Part shown: positions 1 to 9,530 of the stretch, one piece after another
How positions within the stretch are numbered: the first letter of the stretch is position 1
How the letters are laid out: each line of letters opens with the position of its first letter
NCBI GenBank assembly: GCA_963756365.1
Contig: CAVWNF010000003.1
Location: 1,054,001 to 1,118,000, forward strand
Length of the DNA stretch: 64,000 nt
Direction of reading: 5' to 3'
Origin: WHTI01 sp963756365
Lineage (GTDB): Bacteria > Actinomycetota > CADDZG01 > WHSQ01
The notes under the pieces: generated by a model
Seen by the model: only the letters and a program-made list of their open reading frames with translations
Told to the model about the DNA's origin: nothing
Databases searched by the model: none
Made by a program: the position numbers and the translations under genes

Positions 1-2544
1 ATATCGCCATCCTCGGCGCGGTCCTGATCCTCTGTCTGCGCTTCGTTTCGAACCTGGAGCCCCTCGACGCCCCCGTCACGCTGAGGTGGTGGATGGTCGC
101 GATCGGCTTCTGTCTCGCGGAAGTGTTCGTGGTCCACGTCCAGTTCCAGAAGGAGACCCTCTCGATCTCTCTGAGCGAGGTCCCTCTCGTCTTGGGCTTG
201 TTCCTGGCTTCTCCATACGAACTGCTCTTCGGGCAGATCGTCGGAGCCGCCGTTGCCTTGATCTTCCATCGACGACAGTTCTCGCTGATGAAGCTCGCGT
301 TCAACCTCGGCCTCTTCGCACTCCAGGCGTGCATCGCCTTGTTGGTCTTCCACGCGGTCGTCGCTCTGGGTGAACCAACGTCCTGGGTTGGCTGGGTCGC
401 AACGTTCGATGCGACCCTTGCGGTTGATCTTGTGGGTGGCGTCGCGATCCTCGCGGCGATCTCGATCGCAGACGGACGCCCCGGAGACTCGATCAATCTG
501 ATGGGCGCCGGTCTGATCGCGACATTCCTCAACACGTGCCTCGCTCTGGCGGCGGTGCTGATGATCTCGACGAACGTCTCGGCCGCGTGGCTGTTCGGGG
601 TTCTGGTGGTCTCCCTCTTCATGGCCTACAGGGCCAACGCATCGCTGCGACGCAACCACGAAAGCCTGCGCGTCCTCTACAGCTTCACGAAGACGGTCCA
701 GGAGCCGAGGCACGTCGAAGCCGTCATCCCTGCTGCGTTGGAACAGTTGAAGAACATGTTCAAGTCAGACGTGGCTCAACTGCTGACGTTCAGTGATGCC
801 CAAGGTGGTCGAGCACTGCGAACGGTTTCGGGGCCCGACGGAAGCGTCAGGCAGATGGAGCCCCTCGGCGCTGACGCCGTGACCAACCTGTGGAGCTTCT
901 TCGAGACCTCCGACGCGGTGGTGGTGGAACGCGAGAGCGAGCTGACCGCGATCCGTCTGTTGTTCCCCGAGGTGGGGGAGCGGTGTTGCATGCTGGCGAC
1001 CCTCACCGGAGCACAGGGCGTATCGGGGGTCGTGCTCGTGGGCAACCCGGTGGGCGAGGTTGGCACATACGGTCAGGCCGAACTCGAGCTGTTCGTCACC
1101 GCCGCCGCACACGTAGGTGCCTCCATGGAGAACGGGAGGTTGGTCGAAGACCTCCGCCACGAGGAGCACCGTGCGCTACACGATTCGCTTACGGGTCTCC
1201 CGAACCGGGCTTTGTTCCACGACCGACTGTCGCAGTCTCTCGTGTCGGCCGACCGCCAGGGTCGCTCCGTCGCGGTGATGCTGCTCGACCTCGACAACTT
1301 CAAAGAGGTCAATGACACCCTTGGCCATCACAGTGGAGACGAGCTGCTGCGCGAGATCGCCGCGCGTCTGCGGAGTGTGCTTCGCGGCAGCGATACCGTC
1401 GCCCGACTTGGAGGCGACGAGTTCGCGATCCTTGTCCCGAACATCGAACGACAGCGAGGAGATCGACGAGGTGGCGTCAAAGGTGATGATCAAGCTCCAG
1501 GAGCCCGTCATCCTCGAAGAACTCAACCTCGAGGTAGGAGCGAGCTTCGGCATCGCTATCTATCCCGATCACGCATCTGACGCGGCCGACCTCATCCAAC
1601 GGGCAGACATCGCGATGTATAGCGCGAAGGCGAGCCGCACGGGCTACGAGGTCTACTCGCAGGAACGACACCGCCACTCTCCGGGTCGCATCGCCCTGGT
1701 GGCGGACCTGCGAGCCGCTCTCGATAACGGCGAGCTAGAGGTCAACTACCAGCCCAAGGCCGAGTTGCCGACCGGGAAGATCATCGGGGTCGAGGCTCTC
1801 CTTCGATGGGATCACCCGGTCCATGGACGCATCCCGCCGGACGAGTTCATACCCGTCGCCGAGCACACCGGTCTGATGAGAGGGCTAACCCTCTTCGTGC
1901 TGGAGTCGGCGATCAGCCAGTGCCGCGACTGGAGCGTCGCCGGGCGCCCCCTGACCATCGCCGTGAACCTCTCGGCCCGTAGCCTCCTGGACTCCCGTCT
2001 GCCCGACGACATCCTGGTCCTCCTGAAGAGGTGGGATGTGGATGCGCATCGGTTGCGGCTTGAGATCACCGAAAGCTCGATAATGGCCGACCCGGTACGC
2101 CTCGTTGACGTTCTCGCTCGACTCAGCGAGGCGGGCATCGGACTATCCATCGACGACTTCGGGACCGGCTACTCGTCGCTAGCCCAGCTAAAGAAGCTGC
2201 CTGTCGACGAGATCAAGATCGACAAGTCCTTCGTGCTCGGGATGATGACGAACGAGAACGACGCGGTGATCGTTCAGTCCACCGTGGACCTCGGTCGCAA
2301 TCTAGGCATGAGGGTCGTTGCGGAAGGCGTAGAGGATCAGGCAACGATGGATCGCCTCGCCGAACTCGGTTGCGATGTGGCCCAGGGCTACTTCCTCAGT
2401 CGGCCGATCCCCGCAGCCCGTTTCGGCGCGTGGATCAAAGAACTCGATGACTTCAGCCGGAACCTGGAAGAGCACGTAGACAACACAGCTGGAGCATCCG
2501 AGGATGTCACCGTCGCCAAGGTGATCCCGATGAGGATCGCTTAG
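1..2544 (+). CDS. Membrane-anchored GGDEF-EAL cyclic-di-GMP protein (5' partial, frameshifted)
   Basis: The reading frame is open at the left edge, so the N-terminus is missing. Visible order: several hydrophobic membrane segments (to about base 640), a GAF-like sensor region (about 660-1140), a GGDEF domain with intact RLGGDEF motif (about 1405-1425), and an EAL domain. The frame changes near base 1450, where LVPNIE should run into DSEEIDEV; dropping one base (the c of gaaCgac) restores it. The EAL half keeps the EALLRW, DDFGTGYSSL, KIDKSF, VAEGVED and AQGY signatures, so phosphodiesterase residues look complete; the GGDEF motif is also canonical. Such proteins make and/or degrade c-di-GMP at the membrane. 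The gene ends one base before the stop of the convergent aminotransferase gene. Which activity dominates cannot be read from sequence. Confidence 0.93.
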
Positions 2545-3861
2545 CTAGCGCAACCGCCGGGCCGCGTCGGTAAGGATCTCAAGTCCCTCTTCAAGATCTT
2601 CAGAGGAGATGTTGAGCGGAACCAGGTGCCTGATGACGTTCCCGTAGATCCCGCACTTGATCGCCACGAGACCGTGCTGGTATGCGTCCTCCAGGATCTT
2701 GTCAACGAGAGCGGCGTTCGGTTCCTTGGTGTCTGGATCTTTCACGAACTCGACGGCCATCATCGCCCCGAGGCCGCGGATGTCTCCGATCTCGGGTACC
2801 TCGGATCGGGTGTCGTCCCAGAACTTCGAAACGATGCGCTCGACGTCCCCGGCTCGTTCGATGAGCCCTTCCTCTTCGATCACGTCCAGGGTGGCGTTTG
2901 CCGCGGCGCACGCCACGGGGTTACCGACGTAGGTTCCACCTATCCGAGCCGAGCCGATGTTCATGATCTCGGCCGAGCCGGCAACCGCCGAGATCGGGTA
3001 GCCCGAGCCGAGCGCCTTGGCCAGGATCACCAGGTCGGCCTCGACACCGAAGTGCTCGGACGCAAGGAACCGACCGGTTCGCCCGGTGCCCGACTGGACC
3101 TCGTCGGCGATCAGGAGGATGCCGTGCTTCTTGCACAGTTCGTGGAGGCCGGGCATGAAATCGGGGGTTGGGACCACGAACCCTCCCTCCCCCTGAACCG
3201 GTTCGATGATCGCTGCGGCCACGGTCGACGGATCGACCAGCGTGATGAACGCACGCTCCAGCGCTTCGAGGGCTTCTTGGCCGGCCCGTTCTGGATCGCT
3301 CGACCGATAGGGATACGGGTAGGGGAGCCGGTAGACCTCGGACGCGAACGGACCGAAGCCTTTCTTGTATGGCTCGATCTTGCTGGTCAGGGACATCGCC
3401 ATCAACGTGCGTCCGTGGAACGCTCGATCGAAGGTGATGACCCCGGTACGTCCGGTCGAGGCCTTCGCTATCTTGATCGAGTTCTCGACGGCCTCGGCTC
3501 CCGAGTTGAATAGAGCCACTCGCTTATCGCCACCGCCGATCAGACGGATGATCTTCTCGGAGAGTTCGACGAACGATTCGTACGGGACGATCGCGAAATC
3601 GGTGTGCGAGAACCGCTTCGCCTGATCGATGACGGCTTCGACCACCTTCGGGTGTGAATAGCCGATGATGTTCGGACCAACGCCGGTGGCGAAGTCGAGG
3701 AACACGTTGCCGTCCACATCTGTGAACGACGATCCGTGACCCTCCTGGATGACGACCTCGACGTGGAGGTCGTACGGGTCGGCTACCGACCGGTGCTTGC
3801 GCTCGACGATCGCCCGGGACTTGGGTCCGGGAATCTCGGTGTTCAGCTTGATAGTTGCCAC
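2545..3861 (-). CDS. gabT: Class III aminotransferase, probable 4-aminobutyrate aminotransferase
   Basis: A 438-residue PLP-dependent fold-type I enzyme. The expected PLP lysine is K282 in ILAKALGSGYP, the ring-contacting aspartate is D253 in ADEVQSG, and the phosphate-binding region FNSGAEAVENS lies near residue 120. The family transfers the omega-amino group of 4-aminobutyrate (or related omega-amino acids) to 2-oxoglutarate in the cytoplasm. The start is GTG, preceded by a strong AAGGAGG six bases upstream. Length and motifs fit GabT well, but acetylornithine, ornithine or other omega-amino acid substrates cannot be excluded. No succinate-semialdehyde dehydrogenase lies beside it. It follows pepT on the same strand after 124 non-coding bases and abuts the convergent GGDEF-EAL gene. 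Confidence 0.87.
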   Translation of the reverse strand: MATIKLNTEIPGPKSRAIVERKHRSVADPYDLHVEVVIQEGHGSSFTDVDGNVFLDFATGVGPNIIGYSHPKVVEAVIDQAKRFSHTDFAIVPYESFVELSEKIIRLIGGGDKRVALFNSGAEAVENSIKIAKASTGRTGVITFDRAFHGRTLMAMSLTSKIEPYKKGFGPFASEVYRLPYPYPYRSSDPERAGQEALEALERAFITLVDPSTVAAAIIEPVQGEGGFVVPTPDFMPGLHELCKKHGILLIADEVQSGTGRTGRFLASEHFGVEADLVILAKALGSGYPISAVAGSAEIMNIGSARIGGTYVGNPVACAAANATLDVIEEEGLIERAGDVERIVSKFWDDTRSEVPEIGDIRGLGAMMAVEFVKDPDTKEPNAALVDKILEDAYQHGLVAIKCGIYGNVIRHLVPLNISSEDLEEGLEILTDAARRLR

Positions 3862-3985
3862 TTGAGCCTCCTTGTGAGCCGTGTCGCCTCGAGGGCGTTT
3901 CGTGTCCTCGCCGTCTCATCCCCGGAGGGTGGGCGGGTCTTTCAGCGATGCGGCGGAGCCTCGAAGGGTCTCTCGCTCTCCAAAC

Positions 3986-5251
3986 CTAACCTGACTGAGC
4001 CCCCCATAGCGAGACCAGATGGATCACCGTGGCGGCCGCGTCCGCTATGTCCTGAACCGCGACCCATTCCTTCTCCGAGTGGATGTCGTGCATGCCGACG
4101 AAGAGATTGGGGGTGGGCAGGCCCTTCGCTGTGAGGAGGGACCCGTCGGTGCCCCCACGGATCTTTCCCGAGAGAGGGGAGAGGCCTGCCGCCTTTATCG
4201 CCTCGCGGGCCAGATCAGTGATCTCGGGGCGGTCCTTGAGAACATCCTTCATGTTCAGGTACTGCTCGATCGTCTCGATCTCAACGCTTGCGCCCGGCCA
4301 TCCCTCGGTGACCTCCTCGGCCAAGCGATGGACCCGCGCATTGCGCTCGTGGATGGCTTCGAGTTCGAAATCTCGGGTCATGATCTTCACCGTGGCGGTG
4401 GCAGCCGTTCCCACGATCGACATGGGGTGGATGAACCCCTCCCTATCGGAGGTGGTCTCGGGGGTCTCGTCCCGCGGGAGGCGCTCGACGAACCGGGCGG
4501 CCAGCTTGAGGGCGTTGGTGAGCTTCCCCTTGGCGGAGCCGGTGTGGGCGATCCTGCCGTGAAAGGTAACGACGAGCTTGTAGGCGGAGAACGTCTCGTC
4601 CTCGATCGTCCCCGCGGTGGAGCCATCGAGCGTGTAGGCGATGTCGGCCCCGAACGAGTCGAGATCCAGGTGCGAGATCCCCTTGCCGACCTCCTCGTCG
4701 GGGGTGAAGCAGATCCGAACGGGTGCCCGTTCGGGATCGGGGTGTGCGCACATGTGCTTCACCGCGGACATGATCGCGGCGACACCAGCCTTGTCATCCG
4801 CCCCCAGAAGGGTGGTCCCGTCGGTCGTAACGAGCGTGCGCCCCTTCTGCGCGAGGAGATCCGGGCTGTCGTCCGGGCTGAGTTTGAGAGTTGGATCTCC
4901 TTCGTAGGTGATGACGCCTCCGTCGTAATCGTCGATCACTCGTGGAGACACCCCAGTTCCCGATGCGTCGGGACTCGTGTCGACGTGGGCTAGGAATCCA
5001 ACCTTGGGAGCACCTGCCTTGCCGGGAAGCGAGGCGAGTACGTAGGAGTTCTCGATCCGGGCGTCGGTCACCCCCATGGCAAGGAGCTCGTCGAGAAGGA
5101 CCCGGCTGAGATCCATCTGTTTCGCCGAACTCGGGAATTCGGTCGAGTTCTCGTCAGCCTGAGTATCTATCTGCACGTAGCGGAGGAACCGCTCGAGGAT
5201 GTCGGGGCCGAGGGACGCAGCGAGTTCGGAGGTGTAGCCATCGATTGTCAT
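3986..5251 (-). CDS. pepT: Peptidase T (tripeptide aminopeptidase)
   Basis: A 421-residue M20-family metallopeptidase that removes the N-terminal residue of tripeptides in the cytoplasm. Zinc ligands and catalytic residues are visible: AHVDTSPD (H89, D91), LGADDKAG, TPDEEVGKG (general-base Glu and ligand Glu), YTLDGS, RGGTDGS and the C-terminal MHDIHSEKEW histidine segment. Length matches PepT (about 410 residues). No Shine-Dalgarno is visible; a TATCCT hexamer seven bases before the ATG suggests a leaderless transcript. A BlaI/MecI-like palindrome lies about 100 bases upstream. The next gene downstream is the aminotransferase, so the pair may serve amino-acid salvage; that is inference. Confidence 0.92.
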   Translation of the reverse strand: MTIDGYTSELAASLGPDILERFLRYVQIDTQADENSTEFPSSAKQMDLSRVLLDELLAMGVTDARIENSYVLASLPGKAGAPKVGFLAHVDTSPDASGTGVSPRVIDDYDGGVITYEGDPTLKLSPDDSPDLLAQKGRTLVTTDGTTLLGADDKAGVAAIMSAVKHMCAHPDPERAPVRICFTPDEEVGKGISHLDLDSFGADIAYTLDGSTAGTIEDETFSAYKLVVTFHGRIAHTGSAKGKLTNALKLAARFVERLPRDETPETTSDREGFIHPMSIVGTAATATVKIMTRDFELEAIHERNARVHRLAEEVTEGWPGASVEIETIEQYLNMKDVLKDRPEITDLAREAIKAAGLSPLSGKIRGGTDGSLLTAKGLPTPNLFVGMHDIHSEKEWVAVQDIADAAATVIHLVSLWGAQSG

Positions 5252-5258
5252 GGGGGCG

Positions 5259-5264
5259 AGGATA
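5259..5264 (-). promoter_or_regulatory. Candidate -10 element of a leaderless pepT transcript
   Basis: On the minus strand TATCCT ends seven bases before the pepT ATG. The TANNNT-N5..7-start arrangement is typical of leaderless actinobacterial mRNAs, and pepT has no visible ribosome binding site. No convincing -35 box is seen. Confidence 0.4.
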
Positions 5265-5350
5265 GGCGGTCCTCAGGAGGCCGGTGTCGGGCGGATGACC
5301 ACCTCAGCGACCTCGACTCCGCCCCTCGATCCCGCCTCTTGACTACTGGT

Positions 5351-5366
5351 TACTACAGTTGTAGTA
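5351..5366. promoter_or_regulatory. Perfect dyad TACTACA-GT-TGTAGTA, BlaI/MecI-type operator candidate
   Basis: Two seven-base half sites with a two-base spacer form a perfect palindrome in the 246-base gap between the helicase stop and the pepT start. The half sites carry the TACA/TGTA core recognised by BlaI/MecI winged-helix repressors. A TTGACT hexamer at 5339 and TAGTAG 17 bases later could form a plus-strand promoter overlapped by the palindrome, although no plus-strand gene follows. The rest of 5252-5497 shows nothing I recognise. No blaI-like gene is in the window. Confidence 0.5.
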
Positions 5367-5497
5367 GTAGAGCTTCCATGGTGGGAGCACCATGGATCGG
5401 AGATTCGGTTCCGGGGCGGGCCCGCATCGATCTGTTCCCCAGCAGATTCCCCGCAGGAATTGGGTGGGTCCGTCCCCGAACCGGTCGCTCCGGGTTG

Positions 5498-6688
5498 CTA
5501 ACGCCGGGCGCCGACCGAGTTGCGCCGACGTCCCCTGCGGGACGAGTAGACCAACGCAGGTGGCGCGACCTTGTGTCCGGTGGTCTCCTCGAACTGCTTC
5601 CCGATCTTCAGACGATCTGCCATGCGCGAGACATCGAGTCGCTGGTCCGGCATCACGAGAGTGACACCGACACCAGAGCGACCGGCGCGAGCGGTTCGTC
5701 CGACACGGTGGACGTATGACTTGTCGTCGTCGGGCGGATCGAAGTTGATCACGTGCGTTATGTCGTCGAGATCCAGGCCCCGTGCCGCGACATCGGTGGC
5801 GATCAACGTATCCACCTTGCCGTCGTCGAAGTGAGCCAGGGCCCGTTGGCGCGCCCCTTGCGTGAGGTCGCCGTGCATGGCGACGGCTTTCACGCCTCGT
5901 TGCTTGAGGCGATCGACCAACCGGTCGGCTCCGCGCTTGGTTCGAACGAAGACCAGCGCTAGCCCGCGATCCTCGTCCGTGAGGATGTCGGCGAGCGCCT
6001 GCACCTTGCCCCCGGCGGTGACCATCACGAAACGGTGGCCCACCTCCTCGACCGTTGGGGCGTTGCTCTCGACCTCGTGACGAGCCGGGTCACGCGTGAA
6101 TCGCTGGGCCAGGAGCCCGACCTGTCCGTCTAGGGTCGCCGAGAAGAACATCGTCTGACGGTCCTTGGGGATGCGGCTCACGAGCTTGTTGACCTGCGGG
6201 AGGAACCCCATGTCCAGCATCCTGTCGGCCTCGTCGAGGACGAAGATCTTCACCTGCGACAGTGACAGGAGCTTGCGGGTGACGAGGTCCTCGAGGCGGC
6301 CGGGTGTCGCGATGATGATGTGGGCCTTCGCTGCAGTTGCGGCTTGCTTCCTGAGATCGACACCGCCGTAGACCGAGGCGACGCGAAGGTTCCTGACCCG
6401 GGCGATGTCGTCGGTCTCTTCCGTCACCTGTGCCGCAAGCTCGCGTGTGGGAACGAGCACGACGGCCGAGGGCTTGGGGTCGGAAGGATCGAGTTGCTCG
6501 ACGATCGGGATGGCGAACCCGAGGGTCTTCCCCGATCCGGTGCGGCTCTTGGCGAGGATGTCTTTGCCAGCCAAACCGTCTTCCATGACCAAGGTCTGGA
6601 TGGCGAACGGGGCAACTACCCCACGTCCTGCAAGTGTGTCCGCGACGGGGGCCGAGACCCCGAGTTCGCGGAATGTTCTATCTGGCAT
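5498..6688 (-). CDS. DEAD-box ATP-dependent RNA helicase
   Basis: A 396-residue two-domain RecA-like helicase. All motifs are readable: I (SRTGSGKT), Ia (PTRELA), Ib (TPGRL), II (DEAD), III (SAT), IV (LVFVRTK), V (ATDVAARGLD) and VI (HRVGRTARAG). The frame stays open a further 93 codons upstream, but the ATG at 6688 is chosen because AAGGAG sits about eight bases before it and homologues begin with this short F-x-x-L-G segment. The tail is short and basic (SSRRGRRRNS), as in RhlE-like proteins that remodel rRNA or degrade mRNA. It is transcribed away from the YihY gene with a 247-base divergent gap in which no clear promoter is seen. Confidence 0.93.
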   Translation of the reverse strand: MPDRTFRELGVSAPVADTLAGRGVVAPFAIQTLVMEDGLAGKDILAKSRTGSGKTLGFAIPIVEQLDPSDPKPSAVVLVPTRELAAQVTEETDDIARVRNLRVASVYGGVDLRKQAATAAKAHIIIATPGRLEDLVTRKLLSLSQVKIFVLDEADRMLDMGFLPQVNKLVSRIPKDRQTMFFSATLDGQVGLLAQRFTRDPARHEVESNAPTVEEVGHRFVMVTAGGKVQALADILTDEDRGLALVFVRTKRGADRLVDRLKQRGVKAVAMHGDLTQGARQRALAHFDDGKVDTLIATDVAARGLDLDDITHVINFDPPDDDKSYVHRVGRTARAGRSGVGVTLVMPDQRLDVSRMADRLKIGKQFEETTGHKVAPPALVYSSRRGRRRNSVGARR

Positions 6689-6935
6689 CTGGTGCTCCTT
6701 ACTGACCTGGCAGCGCAAGTAGCGCGCAGGCCGTATCCCGGATCTAGCTTGTGGAACGTCGCGCAACCCAGGTTCGTGGGCGAGGGATCCAGACACCTCG
6801 AGCCCAAAAGGGAGCGGACGGAAGGAGCCCTCACGGGGCGGCACCCTGCCGTCCCTGGTGGCCAGGGTAGCACGAACGCACGTTCCCGCCCCGGTTAGGG
6901 GTTGGGGACGTGCGCCTCTGGGCACCACCCTCTGC

Positions 6936-7754
6936 GTGCCGAAGATCACTTCGTTCGTCCTCGACAAGCTCCAGGCGGTCCTTCCCGGGCCCGCTGAGCG
7001 CGTCGTGGGCCGCGTGCGAGACGAAGAGATACTGCTCTACGCAGGTGCACTTGCCTTCTACGCGCTGGTGTCGGTGGCTCCGCTTGTTATCACGACGCTG
7101 TGGATCACCAGCCTTTTCATGGGGGATTCTGAAGTGAAGGAGGCCGCCCGGACCTTGGGTGAACTGGCCCCCAAGGAGTTGGGGGCAGACCGTGCGCTCG
7201 AGCGTGTGGCAGAACTCGGTACGAGCCTCGGAGTGGCAGCCTTGATCGGCGCGATCTGGCCCTCCACCGCCTACGGCGCGGGGCTAACGCGTGCGTTCGA
7301 CCGTCTCTCCAAGTCCCGGAAGAAGCGCGAGATGAAGGGCCTCAGGGGCCGCGGGCTGGCGCTCCTGGTGATCCTTCCCCTGTTCGTGATCGGCGGACTT
7401 GGTGGCTCATATCTGGGGGCCAGCGTGTTCGACGAAGGCGCTCTCCGGATCATCGGATATGCGATCGCTCTTCTCGGTGGGTTCGCCGGGGTGGTGGTGG
7501 CATGTGCGGTCATCTACCGGATCTTCCCCGTGGATCCGGCTCCGTGGGACGCCCTCCTCAAGGGAGCGGCCACGGCGTCGGTCGGCATCTCCCTCTTGTC
7601 GTTGGCCTTCACCGCTTATCTGAGCGTGGGCGCGGACTTCCAGAAGCACTACGCGACCAGCGGGATAGCGGGGGTCGTCCTCCTCGGAGTGTGGCTCTAC
7701 CTCGCGAACGCACTTCTACTCGTCGGCTATCAAACCGTCGAGGAGGCGCGCTGA
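6936..7754 (+). CDS. YihY/UPF0761 (BrkB-like) inner-membrane protein
   Basis: About 272 residues with the family signature near the N-terminus (AGALAFYALVSVAPL) and six predicted hydrophobic helices, ending in GVWLYLANALLLVG. Members are polytopic membrane proteins of uncertain function; the ribonuclease BN label is historical. The GTG at 6936 gives about 35 residues before the signature, as in homologues; the frame also has a GTG at 6858, and neither start has a good ribosome binding site. The short cytoplasmic loop SKSRKKREMKG follows the positive-inside rule. No operon partner is obvious. Confidence 0.85.
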   Translation: MPKITSFVLDKLQAVLPGPAERVVGRVRDEEILLYAGALAFYALVSVAPLVITTLWITSLFMGDSEVKEAARTLGELAPKELGADRALERVAELGTSLGVAALIGAIWPSTAYGAGLTRAFDRLSKSRKKREMKGLRGRGLALLVILPLFVIGGLGGSYLGASVFDEGALRIIGYAIALLGGFAGVVVACAVIYRIFPVDPAPWDALLKGAATASVGISLLSLAFTAYLSVGADFQKHYATSGIAGVVLLGVWLYLANALLLVGYQTVEEAR

Positions 7755-7853
7755 GCCGGATAGCCCTAGGCCCCCGTAATCGTTTCCACGGGCTCGGCGT
7801 CGGGTACGGCTATCAGCAGTTGAGATCGACAACTTTCAAGAGAGGGAGGCACT

Positions 7854-8309
7854 ATGTCACTGCAGGAGAAGTCCATCGAGGTGGATGTTCCCGTCACCGT
7901 CGCCTACAACCAGTGGACGCAGTTCGAGGAGTTCCCGAACTTCATGAAGGGCGTCAAAGAGGTTCGGCAGGTGGACGACCAGCACCTTCACTGGGTCGCC
8001 GAGATCGGCGGCCAGACCCGCGAATGGGATGCAACGATCACCGAGCAGAAGCCCGATGACCGCATCGCCTGGAAGGGCGAAGGAGAAGCCAGGAACGCTG
8101 GGGTCGTGACCTTCCACCGACTCGACGACACCACGACGAAGGTGATGCTCCAGCTCGAGTGGGAACCGGAAGGCATCGTCGAGAAGACGGGTGACGCGAT
8201 CGGAGCGACCGGGCACCGGATCGAAGCCGATCTTGAGCGGTTCAAGGAATACATCGAGAGCCGTGGAGCTGAGACAGGCGCCTGGCGCGGAGAGATCTCG
8301 AACCACTAG
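7854..8309 (+). CDS. SRPBCC-fold protein (polyketide cyclase/dehydrase-like)
   Basis: A 151-residue soluble protein that opens with the SRPBCC pattern (SIEVDVPVTVAYNQWTQFEEFP) and ends in a long helix (HRIEADLERFKEYIE), the START/Bet v 1-like architecture. Close relatives are the COG5637-type actinobacterial cyclase-like proteins, whose ligand is usually unknown. Start ATG follows GAGAGGGAGG with good spacing. The gene is monocistronic: a strong intrinsic terminator begins 18 bases after the stop. No function beyond a hydrophobic ligand-binding fold can be claimed. Confidence 0.85.
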   Translation: MSLQEKSIEVDVPVTVAYNQWTQFEEFPNFMKGVKEVRQVDDQHLHWVAEIGGQTREWDATITEQKPDDRIAWKGEGEARNAGVVTFHRLDDTTTKVMLQLEWEPEGIVEKTGDAIGATGHRIEADLERFKEYIESRGAETGAWRGEISNH

Positions 8310-8326
8310 CACGGGGCGCACGCGAA

Positions 8327-8352
8327 GGGGGCCGGGGGACCGGCCCCCTTTT
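8327..8352 (+). terminator. Intrinsic terminator after the SRPBCC gene
   Basis: Perfect nine-base stem GGGGGCCGG / CCGGCCCCC with a GGGA tetraloop followed by TTTT. It sits 18 bases after the stop codon and is one of the two best-formed terminators in the window. Confidence 0.9.
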
Positions 8353-8413
8353 GCTTGGCTGGGTGTTTGGGTCGGGCTGGCCCCGATCTTGCTCGAGAAG
8401 TAGGCTGCTATCG

Positions 8414-8563
8414 ATGGCTCTTGATGACCCGAGTGTCGAAGCGACGTTGATGGTTCTCCGCTGTTCCGAGTGTGGCGATACGTTCAGCCACGAAGGGGGC
8501 GACCAGGTCTGCCCCAGTTGCGGAAGTACCAACGTGGATCAGGCTTCCGAACCCCTTCTGTGA
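8414..8563 (+). CDS. Small zinc-ribbon protein
   Basis: A 49-residue product with two CxxC knuckles (CSECG and CPSCGS) 13 residues apart, the FmdB/CxxC-type zinc-ribbon pattern. The start is uncertain: ATG 8414 (49 residues) or ATG 8450 (37 residues, beginning just before the first knuckle). It ends eight bases before the GTG of the dehydrogenase gene, so the two are probably cotranscribed. Function unknown; a structural zinc ribbon is all that can be supported. Confidence 0.6.
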   Translation: MALDDPSVEATLMVLRCSECGDTFSHEGGDQVCPSCGSTNVDQASEPLL

Positions 8564-8570
8564 CCGACCT

Positions 8571-9514
8571 GTGACCGACGGCGTTCCGATCGCCGTCGTA
8601 CCTCGTGCTACCGAGGAACTCGTTACGGCGGTAGAGGCGGGTGGGGGCCGAGTCGTCGGAGCAGAGGACGCGTCGGGCCTCGTGTGGACGGACACTCGCC
8701 ACCCCGAGCAACTTATCGAGACGCTCGCGGCGAGCCCTGCGCGGTGGGTCCAACTTCCATTCGCTGGCATCGAGTCCTTCTTCGCCGCAGGGGCGATCGA
8801 CGAGAACCACGTGTGGACCTGCGCGAAGGGGATCTACGGCCCTTCGACGGCCGAGCACGCGCTGGCGTTGCTGCTGGCCGCCTCTCGGCTCCTGCATCGA
8901 CACATCCGGTCCGATACCTGGCTCGGGCGCCCCGGTAGGGGAGCCCCGGAACGGGAATTGGGCGAGCGCAACCGTCGCGATCGTAGGGACCGGCGGGATC
9001 GGCTCCGCGCTCGCGCGGATGCTCGAGCCACTCGGGACCAGCATCATCGGCGTGAATCGATCGGGCCGACCGATGGACGGCGCACGCTCGACGGCTCCCA
9101 TCGAGGGGCTGGATGAGATTCTCTCCGAGGTGGATCACGTCGTGATCGCCGCGGCGGCGACGCCGGAGACCCGAGGGATGTTCGGCGCTAGACGCTTCGA
9201 GTTGATGCGGGAAGACGCGTGGATCGTCAACGTCGCGCGTGGTTCGTTGATCGACACCGACGATCTGGTGGCGGCGCTGCGGACCGGAGCGATCGGTGGG
9301 GCGGCGCTGGACGTCACCGATCCGGAACCGCTCCCGGACGAGACACCCTCTCTGGGACCTCGACAACGTGATCATCACGCCCCACATCGCGAACACCTGG
9401 GACATGGCCCTGCCGGCGCTGGCGGCCCTGGTCGAGACGGAACGTCCGGCGGTTCTCGAAGAACGAAGAGTTGGAGGGACTCGTTACGCCGTCGCTCGGT
9501 TATTGACCATCTAG
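8571..9514 (+). CDS. D-isomer-specific 2-hydroxyacid dehydrogenase (two frame breaks)
   Basis: About 313 residues once two +1 breaks are repaired (near 8930 and near 9345). N-terminal part carries TAEHALALLLA; the Rossmann fold shows TVAIVGTGGIGSALA; then VARGSLIDTDDL, ALDVTDPEPLP and, after the second break, HPLWDLDNVIITPH with the catalytic-type histidine. Removing one base at each site rejoins the family pattern exactly. The family reduces 2-keto acids with NAD(P)H; the substrate cannot be told. The GTG at 8571 is chosen because it follows the zinc-ribbon stop by eight bases and starts the first beta strand (PIAVVP). Single-base indels in an otherwise conserved gene suggest sequence error rather than a pseudogene. 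Confidence 0.85.
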
Positions 9515-9530
9515 GGCACTATCGAGATCA

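Noticed and set aside
2626..3513. Long plus-strand open frame opposite the aminotransferase
   Set aside because: Antisense shadow of a clearly conserved gene in GC-rich DNA; its translation is low-complexity and matches nothing.
4019..4993. 324-codon plus-strand open frame opposite pepT
   Set aside because: Shadow frame; pepT on the other strand has all catalytic motifs.
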